From assembly GCA_030737835.1 (NCBI GenBank), contig CM060857.1, positions 15,077,496 to 15,141,495 on the forward strand: a stretch of DNA of 64,000 nt, written 5' to 3'. Below the pieces are notes generated by a model, which did no database searches, was not told where the DNA came from, and saw nothing but the letters and a program-made list of their open reading frames with translations. Each line of letters starts with the position of its first letter. Positions within the stretch are counted from its first letter, which is position 1. Below, piece by piece: positions 36,612 through 54,559 of the stretch. The DNA is from Acorus gramineus. Lineage: Eukaryota > Streptophyta > Magnoliopsida > Acorales > Acoraceae. The translations under genes and the position numbers were made by a program.

Positions 36612-39600
36612 TCATGACTCTTCATCAACAGCATCACCACCTTGTCTGGCAGAGAGCACCCTATCTAGGGTTTGGTCTGGAACCGTGATTCCAGTGGTCT
36701 CCATGTCTGCAACGATTGCGATGGCCGCATCTAGTTCTCCAAGATCAAGACAGAGCGAAATGACCTCATCATATAACGGGCTGTCAAAACATACATACAT
36801 GTTATCAACTCAAAACGTACCAGGATTAATTTGTAAATTCCCTGGGGAAGTGAATAAATGCATGCTCTAACAAATTAATTTAATAAAGAGGAAAAGCAAT
36901 GAAGTTTACTCATATATTCAAATCATGTCTTCTTATTGTAAACGTGCTATATCAAACAAGCAACATCACACTTAAAATTACACGATATCCTAACTTTAAA
37001 ACTTTAATGCCATGTTTAGATACAGAATAGCCCCTGAAATAATATGGAATTAGGCTGTTTGGATGCATTGAATACCCTCGTATAACCTATGCCAGAATTA
37101 ACTGGTATAAAGTAGCATGTGGATTCCAGCCAACCCCTGGAATTAAGTTACTCTAGGTTATTCAATCAAAAGAATATGTGGACCCACTATTAAATCAACT
37201 GTCATCACCTCTTATAAATCAAATGTCATTATTCTTTCACCTTTTATAAATCTTTATCCACACCTTCTTCACATTTTATCTAAACAATAAAAACTTTATT
37301 ATTATGTTTCCCAACGAGAATAATTCAACACACAATAAAAAAAAAATCACTTTATCCTTATTTATACTAGAATAGTCATTAATATCAGAATAACTTAATT
37401 CTCTATCAAAACGGGGGCTAAAAGAGTCCAACAAGATCCAACAATATTTGCCCATTTTAAAAATTCACTCTGATCAATCAGGACAGACCAGCTTCAACAT
37501 CAATCATGCATATTAGCCTATTAAAATTAATCTTATAATATTATCCTTCTCCAATACTCTCTGATCACACCACCCAGAAACACACCTCAACTTCATCCAA
37601 CTAGTGTTAATAGTTCCTATTAGATTCCGATCAATTTCCCCATCATCAAGCAATATGAAGCAAATACAGAAAAATCTCTTCCTCAAAATACCATTCCCAT
37701 TTGCAAAGTTCAACAAAATGTCTTGAAAATGTTGCCATTACCGGGGTATTTCTCTTAATAGGAAATATATTCTACCATTAAAGCTTGACAAAGATAACCA
37801 AGGCTATTTCAGAATGGAAGATCTGTTTTAATACTAAAAAGTGAATAATTATGTAGAATTAGTCAGACAGTACACCTACAATGTTTAACAATACTTCATG
37901 TACAGATTACAATGACAGATTCATGACTTTCCTCGTATGCAGAAACTCTACCGAATTTGATGAGGACAATACATTAGAATATTAAATCAGAAAATTGAGA
38001 TGTATCATTCTTTGGGCATCAGTCACCTATCAAAGACAGACTTAAAAGAAAAGGGGGATCTTATAAATTGTTGTTAGATGATCTTACCTCCCAAATATGT
38101 AACCAAGGCTGTGTGTCGTCTGCAATATTCTCAAGAAAGCAGAGGGAAGGGGGGCTCTTACAGCAGCGCGCAATATCATTGCACAGTCTCCAATAGTTGG
38201 CGTACCACCCAATTCCATCACCTGATAAATACCAACCAACTTAGAGTAGTCTCATATGAGATTGGATCAAAGTTAAAATGGACATTCATTATGCAGAAAA
38301 GTGGTAAAATGATGAAGTATATGAAAATGGGTTGGATCTTAATTATGAACTATGGCATAGAAGCATGGATTTCCCAACAAGAACAGATGGAGGGAGATAT
38401 CTTAGAGAAGAATGCTTACGACCCACTTTCTGCATATTGTAGATTATGATGAATCTTTCCTAATGATTCTTAGTTTTCTTGAGATAAAATGATATTGTCT
38501 AATAATAATCATTAGTTGACAGGTCTATTAAGGTGCCATGATTCGACTATTGCATTAGGCTCTTTGGAGACATTCAATTATTGCAAATGAAGCATAATAA
38601 TCTTATAAAATTATATCGGATCACATAACTTACAGCTTCTACTAATAGTCATGAGAGACTGAGCCATCACATAGACGGTTTTTCTAATCATCTCTCTGGT
38701 ATTTTAGCTCACCTGTGCCGTATGTGATGAATACCTGACATGTATTGAACTCTGTGGTTACGGTATTTCTATGCTGTAATGTGATGCATCCATACATCTA
38801 ATTCCATGATGGATATAAACAAAAAGATTTAACTTGCTCGGAATGAAAAAGAATACGAGATAACTGTCTTGACGTGGATGTTTAAAAAAAATGATACACA
38901 GAAACCATAATTTTTTGTCAGAGGCAGTAGGAAAAGTAAGAACCATGCCTTCTGCATTATTTTGATTGCTAATTCAACCTCCAATTCTTGTGACCATTTA
39001 AGAGGTGGTCTTCTCTTTAGTTCCCCTTCCCATGTCCATCCCCAAACATCAGCAATGGTGTACATATCTGATACATCAAAAATTTTTCTTTCCCTCAACT
39101 CCATAAATGCACCTTGTAAATCTTCAGGAAACCAGTCATCGTCATTATCATCCTGCATCCAAAAGCAACATCGATCAAGCATTGTGATAAAGATATGCCA
39201 AGGACTTGGACTTCACAATAACATATACAAGTGTAAAAAAACAGCAAGGCCAAATAAAAGGAAAACAAAAAGGAGAGGGATTTTAAAAACACACTGGTTG
39301 CCTTGAGTTTTTTTTTTTTTTTTAAATTCTGTGTCTTCATTATCACTAAATAGTTCTATGATTCTGATACACGTCACCTTTGGGTCAAAGGATACACTGG
39401 TTGACTTGAGTATGATTTTTTTTTTAGTTCCGTGTCTTCATTCTCACTAAATTGTTCTACGAAACAGGAAAAAAAAATCCTGGATGATTCTGATACATGT
39501 CACCTTTGGGTCAAAGGATACATTTATGCACAGAGAACTTGCTTAAAATGAAATAGTGTGTCATAATGCTGGCTATAACAAATAACTGGGGAAAACAGTA

Positions 39601-42600
39601 ACATGCTAAATATCTACATAACCAACATATATAAATAAGGCATAAAGAACAGCTCGATAGAAAGAAAAGCAAGGCATGCATCAACAAGGAGTTAGATCCA
39701 CCAATGACAGACCTCAACTGATACCCTAGATCTCCTTCGTGATTTCACTGCTGTGGAAGTTGTTTGGTCAGAATCCTTCAGCAACTGAACCCCAATCATC
39801 TGAAGAGGCTTTACAGCTTCTGCATCCTTGTCCTTAACCCTCACAGTTGCATCTACTTGATTTTCAGGCTGTTCAACTTCTTCCTCCTCAGCATCTTCTT
39901 CTTCATCTTCTCCCTCTTTTTCAATACCTTCTGCGATATCAGAATCCTCCACAGTACCATCATCATCCAACACATCAGGATTTTCCGAGTCATCTATTTT
40001 AGAATGTTTTTCAGGAACATTATTCAAGCCTTCTCCGAGAAAACGACGCTTCCAAAACTCAGTATTTCCATCTTCTAATTTAATTCGTGAGATTAGTTCA
40101 TCCAACTCTTCATCAACCTGCAACAAATAATATATAGTGATTCAACAACATAACTTGTACACAGGCTCATTATTGATAGGATTCAAAAAACAATGACAAA
40201 CTAATCATGCAGCTCAAAGAAGCAGCGAAACCAGAGCAAAGATTGCTGCTCTGGAGACAGTAAATAAGAGAAAGAGTGTTCTTTACCTCTTCTTCCTCTT
40301 CCTCTACTGGAGGGACCCAAAGAGGCCGACCACGTGAACGGTTAATTCTTCTTGCTTTCTGAACTCGCTGATAGAGCACTTGTCTGGCCCCATCTATAGG
40401 CAATCCTTGGGCTTCCAGCTCCTCCTTTAACTCGGAGACTATCATCTTACTTGCTGCCTTTGGCTTCAAAGCATTTAGATCTGGACCCTTAATGGTATTT
40501 TTCAGCCTCTCTTCTACTCTAAAATAATCCGATTCTGATGCATCTCCCAAAGCAATAGGCCCCACATTCCGCAAAACTTTCAAGAGTTTACGGTGGTGCA
40601 TCCTCCAATCCTCAAGGCAACGTTGCTTAAAAGATGTTTCCATTGGGTTTGAATAAGCAAATCCAAGAGCATCTGGATCCAGAGGGGCCTTTCCTCTTCG
40701 TGGCACCCACCGCTTGCGTTCACCAGTTAGTCCACCCTCCGCTATATATCTGATACATAATTATAAAGGGTAAATTTCTAACATTAGCAATAACATCAGA
40801 AGTGCAAAGAAATATGCACATTTAAAACGAATGTAATCTTATACAAAGGAAGAGACATACTTGATGGAATTTACAAGAAGCATGTGTGAATGTGTGATGT
40901 GATCATTCAGCTCATACTCAATATTGCAAGAGGGTTATCATTTTGGTACCTAAATTCGTCTCATTCAAACAAACATTTGAAACTCACAATATATCATAAT
41001 TCTGTTTTTCTTCTGGTAATGGATGATATAACATGGGTTTTACCTCAAAGCCTCAAACTATACAACAAAATCATTAATTGTAATGTGTCCTCAAATGTTC
41101 TATTTGAGACCAGTCTTATTAAATCAGGTCCAATATATAGACAGAAGAGGGAGGGAGGGAGGGAAGGAGGGGCAACTAAATCGTTGATGACTTACCGAAA
41201 CTAAAGTACAACTCTAAATTGACAACACTTCCACTAAGTAGGATTCACACAATGATCATCTTCAATCTTTTCCTCGGACAAGATGGATTGCTAATTCCAA
41301 CAGTATCTAATCTAGTTCAAATTAACAAAAAGAAAATAAAGCAAACCTTGCAATGTAATCGATTTCAAATCCAACATCAGCTTCTTCTTGTAAAGGTTCA
41401 ATCCAAGAGCTCACGAGTGTACGGTATTTTCTGCTCAATATCATTGCTCGAGGTGCTATTGGTTGATTGTCCTTATCCATTGCTTCCAAAGCTTCAAGCA
41501 ACTCAACAGCCCTTCCTGATTTTAAAAATAACTATACCTGCTCAGAAAATTATTAAATTTACAACAAGGCAAATACTGAATTAACATTAAAGAGGAAAGC
41601 ATGAGAATGGAAATTTTAGCAGCCCTCATGTCGTTTATAATGTTAGAACTTTGGATTGTTACAAGACAAATTTGATTTGCTATAGATTTCAAATGAGATC
41701 ACAGATCCCATTATACTCAAAACTAAAATATTTTGCAAGAGCTCTATAGAACTCGATAAATCTGAATTACATTACCAAATGAGTAATAAACAGAAAAAGA
41801 TCTTGCAAATGAATTGTGCGCATGTGCGTGCAGATTATCTTGGAATGCTAAGTTTTGCATGAACAAATGCCCCTAAGTTTCTTCAAAAAAGTTTAAGATG
41901 AATAGAACCCACAGTTCTGCGATAGATAATTGTCAACCACCAGAAGAATGATAGAATTTTATAGGGAGTTCTGTTAGATAATTGTGAACCACCAGAAAAC
42001 TCTAATTTAATTTTATAGGGAGTTCATAAAGCATTACATTGTTCATCATAATTTCATAGGCATACACCAGACTTCATCACTTCAGCATATTCACTTAATT
42101 TAATTAACAAGTTTTTTTCCTTATGTGTACTATGTGTAGATCTACTCTAAAGGAGCCCAAGAAGTTTGAACTAACCTCACCCATCAAAATAATTAAAATA
42201 TTAAATTAATGATGTCCCAAATCACTATATAGAATTACACCTGTGCACATTTCTTACCATTCCCATGCCAATCATCAACTCAACTCAATCTAAGTCCATG
42301 CATCTACTCAAGTGCAGCAGTACTGTTTTTGGATTCCACAAACTAAGCCACAGACCGACTTTTCCACGTTCCTAATGGACAAACTTTCCAAGTGTCTCAT
42401 TGTGGTTGCCCTCTTCAGCAGTGATCTTATACCCATGTCCATAGACAGTGCAAAAACTAGTAAACCAAACATGGCAATACATGAGTTTTGTATGTGGGGC
42501 ATGTCTTAATTTCAGATTGATATCAAATGATGATTGCAGGTGTTGTGTGCCTCTGTCACCTCTTGCAAGAGCACATGAAACATGAAAGAGTTCATAATCC

Positions 42601-45600
42601 TCTTCATGTCACTTGTTAAATAATTGTCAATCTACCAGAAAACTTAAAAATCACAAAGTTACCTTCACGACATAGAGCCCGAAGATAAAGGGACAGTGGA
42701 TCACCAAATTCCCCTTCATTGTATAAAACTTTTGTCCCTCCTTCAAAGGTCTTGAGGGCACGAAAATGACGAATTGCTTCCTTTGTTACACAATACTTAG
42801 TGAAGCACTCTACCAAAAGCCTGACCAATAATTAACATCAAGTTAGGAACAGGAGAATAACCATGTTCAATAAAAAAAAAATTTCACAAATCTCAAACAT
42901 CAGCTCATGTTCTTAAAGTAATGTTCATTGAGTAAAAATCTGAAGGATACTAGATAGTCCTACACTCCTAGTACAAAGAACCAGAATATGACACATCAGA
43001 TGCAGTAATTTTCAATCACAACTAGAGTTCACCATGGCTGCATTTTGTTGATCATTCAAGTGATGTTAATATACTGTTGATTTATTCTGATTTGTTTTGG
43101 ATACTTAAATAATGAGAAAAAGGAATTGGGAAAGAAAGGTCAGCCAAATATTCAGGAAAATTACAGGGCTCTGAGATGTTGTTATGTATAAGACATGGAA
43201 ACATTGGGCTTTGGAAGATTGTCAGTAGATAAGTAATGGAAACATTTAGAAGATAGAGGAAGAGTTACGTGATTACATATTCTGATACAAACTGCATTAT
43301 TTCAGTCTGATATTTACTTGCCAAAGTCTCTTTATGCAAATCAAACAAAATCATTGGAAAGTAGGCAAGCTCCAAACAGCTGACATATTATGACTTGGAA
43401 AGTGATAATCCTGTGTTGTGCATTGGAATGCGGATTGTTATATTTCTATTCTTAACAAAATATTTGAAACCCGCCTCAAATCAGCTTAATGTATGTCCTT
43501 TTCCATTTATAGCACCTCAAATCAGCTTTTATTTTTTAAATCTTTTTCACAACAATGAGAATTGAACATATAACAAACTGTTCCTAGCAAATTCCCAGAA
43601 GTCTTTCAGCCCTTCGCAAAATATCCACTCATTTATGGACCCAATACGATAACCTGCTTGACGATGTTGAACTCAACTCTGTCGAACAGCAGACCTCACT
43701 TCGGTGTGCAATATATTAAATAAACATAGAAAAAAGAACTAACCATCCTCTGAGGCGCCTGACAATATCATGATATTAAAAGTGGCCCAAAAGCACTCTA
43801 CCTTGGGTATCTTCATTTCTAAGCATACAAGGAGAAACACTGGAAGCATACATAAATCTAATACTATTTGTTTGTCATAAAACTTATTTCAAGAAAGAAA
43901 ATGTGCTCACGCATATGTCTTTACATTGGGCTGTATGCGCTTGTGATCTTCAACCATCATCCCAAGTAATTCAGCTACATCTTGCACCCTGCCATTTGTA
44001 TCCATATCACAATGCGATAAGAATTGCAAATTCAATTACCTCCAACAAGGCATGATGAGAACTTAAATGGTTAGGTAGATCAAGAAAAGTTGTGAAATGA
44101 ACTTGCCCCTACTTTCCATTGAAATGAAAATTGAAAAATCACAAGGGTAATTGCATCAAAAAGAAGTTGGCCTTTTAGAAATTAGAACCTAAATTGTATT
44201 GTATTTATTGCACTTTTAGAAATTAGAAAATAAAAAATTCATCAATGACTCAAGTGCTCATCAACAACACAATCGTCAGACATACAAAAGAAACAACACA
44301 TGGTGTTTGGATGTTTATAATTAAAAGCTTGATTAAGCAGATATCATAACCGTATTTATGTGAAGAAAGAATTTTTTTATAGAAATAGTGAAATTCAGGT
44401 ATATTGAACCATGCCCAAATGATCAAATGGATCTGTTCTTACGGAAAAAGTGAAAAAATAAGAAAATATTGATACTAGAAATATCCCGAAAATAACAAGA
44501 GAGCAGAAAGAGAAGCGGTGTGTCCAGGTAACAGGGTCAAGCAAACCCTAAGAGATCCTCAAGTTTTACCTATCATAAGATTCTGCTCTTGTATACGCTT
44601 GGATCACCCAATTATACGTCTCTGTATCAGGTTTCATGAAATCTGCCATGAAAATAAGCCAATAGCATGATAAGAATGTGGATATTATTTCTACATATTA
44701 AATGCAACTTTAATAGATCACTCTTTTGTGGGGTTTTTTTTCTGACAGGTACCAAAGTCCTTGTGATTGCGACCCCCTACAATGTATCATTACATCATGC
44801 TACTTTTTTTATGAAAATAATGTCATGCTACTTGAATGCTGATGTTACAATACTAAAATTTTGAGACTGATACATCAGCTTAAATAGGAAAACTCTACAT
44901 ATAATTCAGATCTGTATCAAAGCAAACTTCAGCCGATTAGAGAGGTATACGATGATGGCAACAGAAAATGTGCAAGATTGATACACCTGCAAAACGGCAT
45001 TTATATCCTTTTTCCACTGGGCCTTAATAGGGCTAACACGCATGGTTCATGAATGCAAATAACCACCTAGCACGAAGAACTACTCCTCAAAATAAAATAA
45101 AACCTATGCAAACAAGACAATCTGTACTCCATGAAGTCCATCAAATTGATTGCAAAGAAGGACAATTTTGAATGAAGTATAATTTTGAAATACAAATATA
45201 CATGTCGTTTTCAGTATAACACCTATACCTTCTCCATATTCCATGTTCTCAAATGTTGTGAAAGCAATTTCTGGTATCCCACAAGTAGCCTACATCAAAA
45301 CCATCAACACAAATTGGGTTTATCAAAATGCCATATTAGTAAGAAAAGTGTGACTGAGGCAAGCAAAGCAAAACTCTGAAATTGTTAAATGTTCTTTGAC
45401 AAAAATACTTATATATGACCACTTTAGTTTAATAAGGCAAACGAAACACATTAATACAAACAGAGATCCAACTTGTACCTGTACACTAAGAAGACAATTG
45501 AAATGAAAGGTGGTGGCCATTCTTCCTGCAGCCTCCATTTCATAAGCAATGGTCAAAGCATTTGAGTGGTCCCCAACCTTACAGTCTTCTTCAATTAAAA

Positions 45601-47946
45601 GATCATAGAGTTCATCTGTGGCTCTCAGACCGCCCTTAGCGCCCTTTAGAAACACCTTATTTGCATCATCCATGTATCTATTCCTGACCAGTTCCTCTGG
45701 TTTCAGATATACATGACCCCATCAACTTTAAATGACAATACAAACTCAGCAACATTATGTTCATATGCAATGAAAGAGCCCAGAATGAATAAAATAGAGA
45801 GAAGCTTTATACCAACGAGAACTAGCCAAGCCGGGCGGATGTCATATTTTAATTTTTCCATGGCTGCTAGGATTTGTAAGCCCCTTGTAGAATTACCCTT
45901 GGAACCGAATAAACGTATCAAGGAGAGGAATGTCTCATGGAGAGGACGATGCCCCGCACTTAATTCCCTCCTCAATGACTGCATCTGCACAAAGACTAAC
46001 ATTTCTCTCAAGTACAATTGAAAATATAAAGTAAAATGAAATAGCACCGTAGAATGATCACATTCCATACTAACCACAAAAGTAATTAAATTGCAGGCTC
46101 TTGAAGAGAGCCTTGGGTGCATTTGGAAACAACGCAGTAAGTACTTTTGGAAACTTTCTAAAAAAACATGTCTCCGGAGAAGAGAAAACCTCATCTTTAC
46201 AAAAAGTAAAACATTATTCTTTCTCTAGAAAAAAATTTTCCTTTTCACTTCCTGCAGAATTATGACTTAGAAGCCTTATCTTGAATTAATAATCCTATAA
46301 AATTTTGAAAATTCTCAAACACATCCTATCTATGTATATCCTTATTTTTCACTGACATCTCTAGTTTTTCATTTCTTTTTCTCTCTCTCACACATTCACC
46401 AAAAATAGTCAACTTTTTTTTTCGCTTCATTTAACATAAAAATAAAAACACAAATAAATAATAATAAAAAAACAGCCAGAAACAAACCCCCGACGATCAC
46501 CTACAAAAGATCTATCACTTCCCAAACACTTTTTCTAATATTTTCTTTTAACATATACTATGCCAGTCCCATAGTTCAATAATGTAGCCGGTGACCTGGA
46601 GGTTCACAATAATGGGATTAGGGAGCTATTCATTCTGTTGCTTTATTTTGATTTAATATCATACAAGAATAAAAAAAAACTTTTAAGCTGAAATAACAAG
46701 TAAAACCTTTGTTTTAATTAAAAATAAATAAATATTTTGTCCACAAAAACAAAAGAAAACATCCATTTTATCTAATCAAACATCAGGAAATGCCCTTCTG
46801 AATTAGACTATTTTAAGGGAAAAAATATCAATGAATGGTATCCTATACCCTTCCTAGCTGGAATAAAAAGTCAATCTATTGCCTGTTGATAATAAATCAA
46901 ATTATTTTCGATTCAACATAAAAATATGGTTTTCATTGATTTAATTATCAATTTTTTGATGAAAGGAATATTAATATTTACTTAGTTATATGAGTAAGAG
47001 TATATTAGACTAAACATGTATTATCCAACAATGTCAAAAACTCTTGGCTAACTTATATTCCGCATAACTTCTACTTTTTAAAATAAGAATTCATTCTCCA
47101 GCTTGGAGCAACATGGCCTTATCCAGAATTGATTGGTATTGTGGGATACATAACTATTGGGATAGTTTTGGTTACATCTTCTTATTTTGTCATTATTACT
47201 TATCTCTACAAGGCATGAGTAAGACTCAGTTCTAGTTAACTTGAGATAAATCTCCCAAATCCCAACCTGAGATTTGCAAACCAAGCTAATTCTTGCCAAC
47301 CATCAAGAAATAGAGGGATAAACTCTATTCCATCTCTTATCCCTCTATTCACCCCCAAAACAACTGGGATGAATAAAAGAAAGGCCTGCCCATATTCCTA
47401 TTCTTATTCTGGTTTCTTTCCCGAATGAAACATGTTAATTCAAGCATCCATTGAGCACAAACCCCCTATTCTGGCTACAAATTAAACTAACAATTAAAAT
47501 AAAAACCAACCATTCCATCACATTCAGTAAAAACGAAATCTTTTCACGCGTTTCATTACCGCGCCTTCTTCATCTCCGGAAAGGGAGTGCGAAACGACGA
47601 GCCCATGGAAGGACCTCGGGCCGGGGACGACCCCCGCCGCGATCATGTCGTAGAGGACGTCCGACGCGCCCTCCGCGTCGCGTGCCCGCGCCCGGTTCAT
47701 CAGCTCCTCCATGAACGCGAGCCTCAGCCCCCTCTCCGCGGCCGTCGACGCCGCGAATGAAGGCTGTAGCGGGGTCGACTGCGGCGGTGACGTCGGCGAG
47801 GAAGTGTAGTCATCCTTCGGCCTCCTCTTCTTCCGCGACGACCTCTTCTCCGTTATCGCGGAGAGGACAAAGAGGGATCTTGGCCTTGGGAGAGGCGGCG
47901 GAGGAGAATAAGAGAGCCCCGCGAAGGAGGATAAGAGAAGCGCCAT
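36612..47946 (-). CDS. PTAC3: PTAC3, plastid transcriptionally active chromosome protein with SAP domain, 896 aa
   Basis: Thirteen exons: 47946-47560, 45984-45813, 45696-45479, 45289-45229, 44642-44570, 43988-43911, 42820-42663, 41515-41347, 40749-40287, 40117-39713, 39152-38949, 38221-38088 and 36780-36612. Phases close to 2691 nt, near the roughly 900 aa usual for the family. The N terminus is a plastid transit peptide, followed by PPR-like helical repeats (for example PDTETYNWVIQAYTRAESYD). A SAP DNA-binding helix pair lies at about 537-573 (SELKEELEAQGLPIDGARQV), then a strongly acidic stretch (about 635-690). PTAC3 associates with the plastid-encoded RNA polymerase in the nucleoid and is needed for chloroplast transcription. 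The intron after exon 11 uses a GC donor. The last intron holds a MITE. Confidence 0.95.
37010..37430 (+). mobile_element. MITE-like element, family copy 3, in the last PTAC3 intron
   Basis: Carries the family blocks GTCATCACCTCTTATAAATC, TTTTATAAATCTTTATCCAC and TATCTAAACAATAAAAACTT, plus an ATTCAACACACAAT word. The edges contain TTAGGCTGTTTGGATG on the left and, reverse-complemented, TTAGCCCCCGTTTTGAT on the right, which may be decayed terminal inverted repeats. Confidence 0.65.
39291..39522. repeat. Tandem duplication in a PTAC3 intron
   Basis: Two units, each running from ACACTGGTTG(C/A)CTTGAGT to CACCTTTGGGTCAAAGGAT: 39291-39393 and 39394-39522. They differ in T-run length and in an insertion of about 20 bp (CAGGAAAAAAAAATCCTGGA-like) in the second unit. 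Lies in the intron between coding exons 10 and 11. Confidence 0.75.
41145..41172. repeat. (GGGA)n microsatellite
   Basis: Short GGGA/GGAG run within the PTAC3 intron between exons 8 and 9. Confidence 0.75.
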
Positions 47947-48087
47947 TTTTTTCTTCGGGGTAGAAGATAAGGAAAGGTGGTGGTTTTAGAGAGAAGTGAA
48001 AGGGTTTTGAATCAGAAGGGGGTCGGGTATGGTGATCCGGCGGTACAAGGTGGGAGGTCGGGGTTTGCAAATCTGAACCGTCCGAGA

Positions 48088-48443
48088 TTAATTTTTTTTT
48101 AACAGAATTAGAATATTTCAGATATATTAAGTTATTTAAATCATGGTTAACAAACATTTATTCTTTTAAACCTTCAAAAAAACTATCAATACTTCAAAAA
48201 ATACCCTCATATTTCTAATTTTATACTCTTTTAGGGTTTTTTTTGAAGTATTGACTGCTTTCAAAAGATTAAAAGAATACATATTTGTTAACCATGGTTT
48301 AGATAACGCAATATGTCTGAAATATTCTAATTCTGTTAAAAAAAATTTAACCACGAGCGATTATTTGCATTTATGGTGTATATATTGAGATTACAGGGAG
48401 TTATATGGATATCAGAAAGATTACAGGGGGTTATATGAATTTT
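48088..48443. mobile_element. Foldback element in the PTAC3 upstream region
   Basis: A left arm at about 48093-48206 and a right arm at about 48234-48343 are inverted copies (TTAACAGAATTAGAATATTT ... and its reverse complement) with a spacer of about 28 bp. The sequence to the right ends in GGGGGTTATATGAATTTTTCCC, which matches the terminal repeat of the element at 7416-7915. The matching left end is missing, so it is truncated. It starts about 140 bp upstream of the PTAC3 start codon. Confidence 0.7.
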
Positions 48444-49920
48444 TCCCATTTTAAAATTAACTTTTTGGGAAATATATTAGCTTTTCTTATGAATGTGTTT
48501 TTTATACTAAAAATTGACATCTTTAAACATTTTGAAATGAGTATGATTTTTGTAGAAACAATATCCAAGGGTATTTTCAAGCACATGGCATCCATAGACC
48601 TCTTTCTTCATTGATATAGTTGTGAGTTTAGTAAAAATGCTTAAAACATTTTTTTTTTCTACAAGTATGCGTAGGCTTTCTCGTTTGTCTGTATTCTTCT
48701 CTTTTTTTGAAGTTTATATTGAAAAAAGTTTTTCGATCGTTTTTTTCTTCTTGGTTTTGCTAATCTAACGACTCCCCGAAGCTTTACTGAGTGGATGTAA
48801 ATCATACTATTACGCTACTGAATAAATAAGCTCATCTGGCCTTCGAACTAAAAAAAAGAAAAGACAAAAGCTCACTTTATATATTCTATTTAGCTTCTTC
48901 ATTAGACGTACTTCAATGAATTACACGTACCCTCTTACACAAAAAAAAGTAATAAATATGTTTTAAGATCTAAATATACCTAATTATTGAGAAAATGTGA
49001 AAATATACTTATGAATTTAGAATCACACAAATTTTATAGTATTAATATTACACACATATATGATCCTATCCTATTTTCTCTTTACATCGATTTTGAACGC
49101 AACGAGGCATAGTTGTCTCATCAACCAAAAGTGAATTTTAAAACTCACTGCATAATATGGAGATGAAATCAAAATCCTTCCTAAAAACTTGACTTGACTA
49201 AAAGGTTTGCTAAAGTATACATTTTTAAATATACTTTCTAAACCTCCCTCTCATGCCTGTAAGCCTGGATTTGATCAATACCACAAGTATTAAACTCCAG
49301 TCTATGAATCGAACTATATTGCACAGTCAATTGTTGGGTACATGTGTCACTCTCATATTAGATCTAATTAGATCTGAGTTTGATCAATACCATCAATATC
49401 CAATAAGTGAATGACACTTTGGCCCGAGGGAGGCCAACGGCCTTTGGGGGAGCTTATGCAAAATTAAAATCCAATGTGCTAGAATGTGAATTCTCTTGGA
49501 AGATGCACAAGATATGAAACAAGTCATGCATCATCCGAGACCGAGAGGCTTGTGATAATTAATATTCACGAGCACTAACAATCTGGCATGATTTAATAAA
49601 TTAAAAAATAACTAACTAATTCATGTTATACTTAAAGGGGATGAGCTTGAATTTCAAGATCCAAGAACAATGTTGCATGGACTGATTTATTTAGACAAAA
49701 AGGTTTAGTCACAACAGCAGTTGTAGGACAAAATTTCGTTAACTCCTCTATATGATTACATTTAATGATTGCCCCCCGAAAAAAATGAGAGAATTCATGG
49801 CAGATCAATAAGAATTAATTCTCTACCTGGGAAAACCCCACTTCAACAGCAACAACAAAACTGTTTTTCCCACCCTGTTTTGATAACATTAATATCTATC
49901 TACATCCAAAAACAGACCTT
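48444..49920. other. AT-rich intergenic sequence between PTAC3 and CPN60
   Basis: No supportable gene. The part near 49920 is probably the CPN60 3' UTR. Confidence 0.45.
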
Positions 49921-54433
<4,513 letters not shown>

Positions 54434-54539
54434 GGTGGAGAGAGTGATCTAGGGTTTCTAGAGAGCGAGAGAGAGAGAGACTTGTGTGATGAGAAAAGCT
54501 AGAGAGGAAGTTTTCCCTGTGTTTCTAGAAGGCTCTGTT

Positions 54540-54556
54540 CGGGTTTAGGGTTTCAG
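54540..54556 (-). promoter_or_regulatory. Telo-box in the CPN60 upstream region
   Basis: On the minus strand this reads CTGAAACCCTAAACCCG, containing AAACCCTAA, about 110 bp before the ATG. A second AAACCCTAG occurs just before the start codon (around 54450-54458). Telo-boxes are common in promoters of plant translation and housekeeping genes. Confidence 0.5.
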
Positions 54557-54559
54557 TGG

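Noticed and set aside
39764..40078. 104-codon plus-strand Phe-rich frame
   Set aside because: Antisense shadow of the acidic Glu/Asp stretch of PTAC3.
42308..42509. Overlapping short frames on both strands in a PTAC3 intron
   Set aside because: They lie wholly inside the intron between exons 42820-42663 and 41515-41347, whose phases close without them.
47451..47714. 87-codon plus-strand frame opposite PTAC3 exon 1
   Set aside because: Arg/Pro-rich shadow of a GC-rich coding exon on the other strand.
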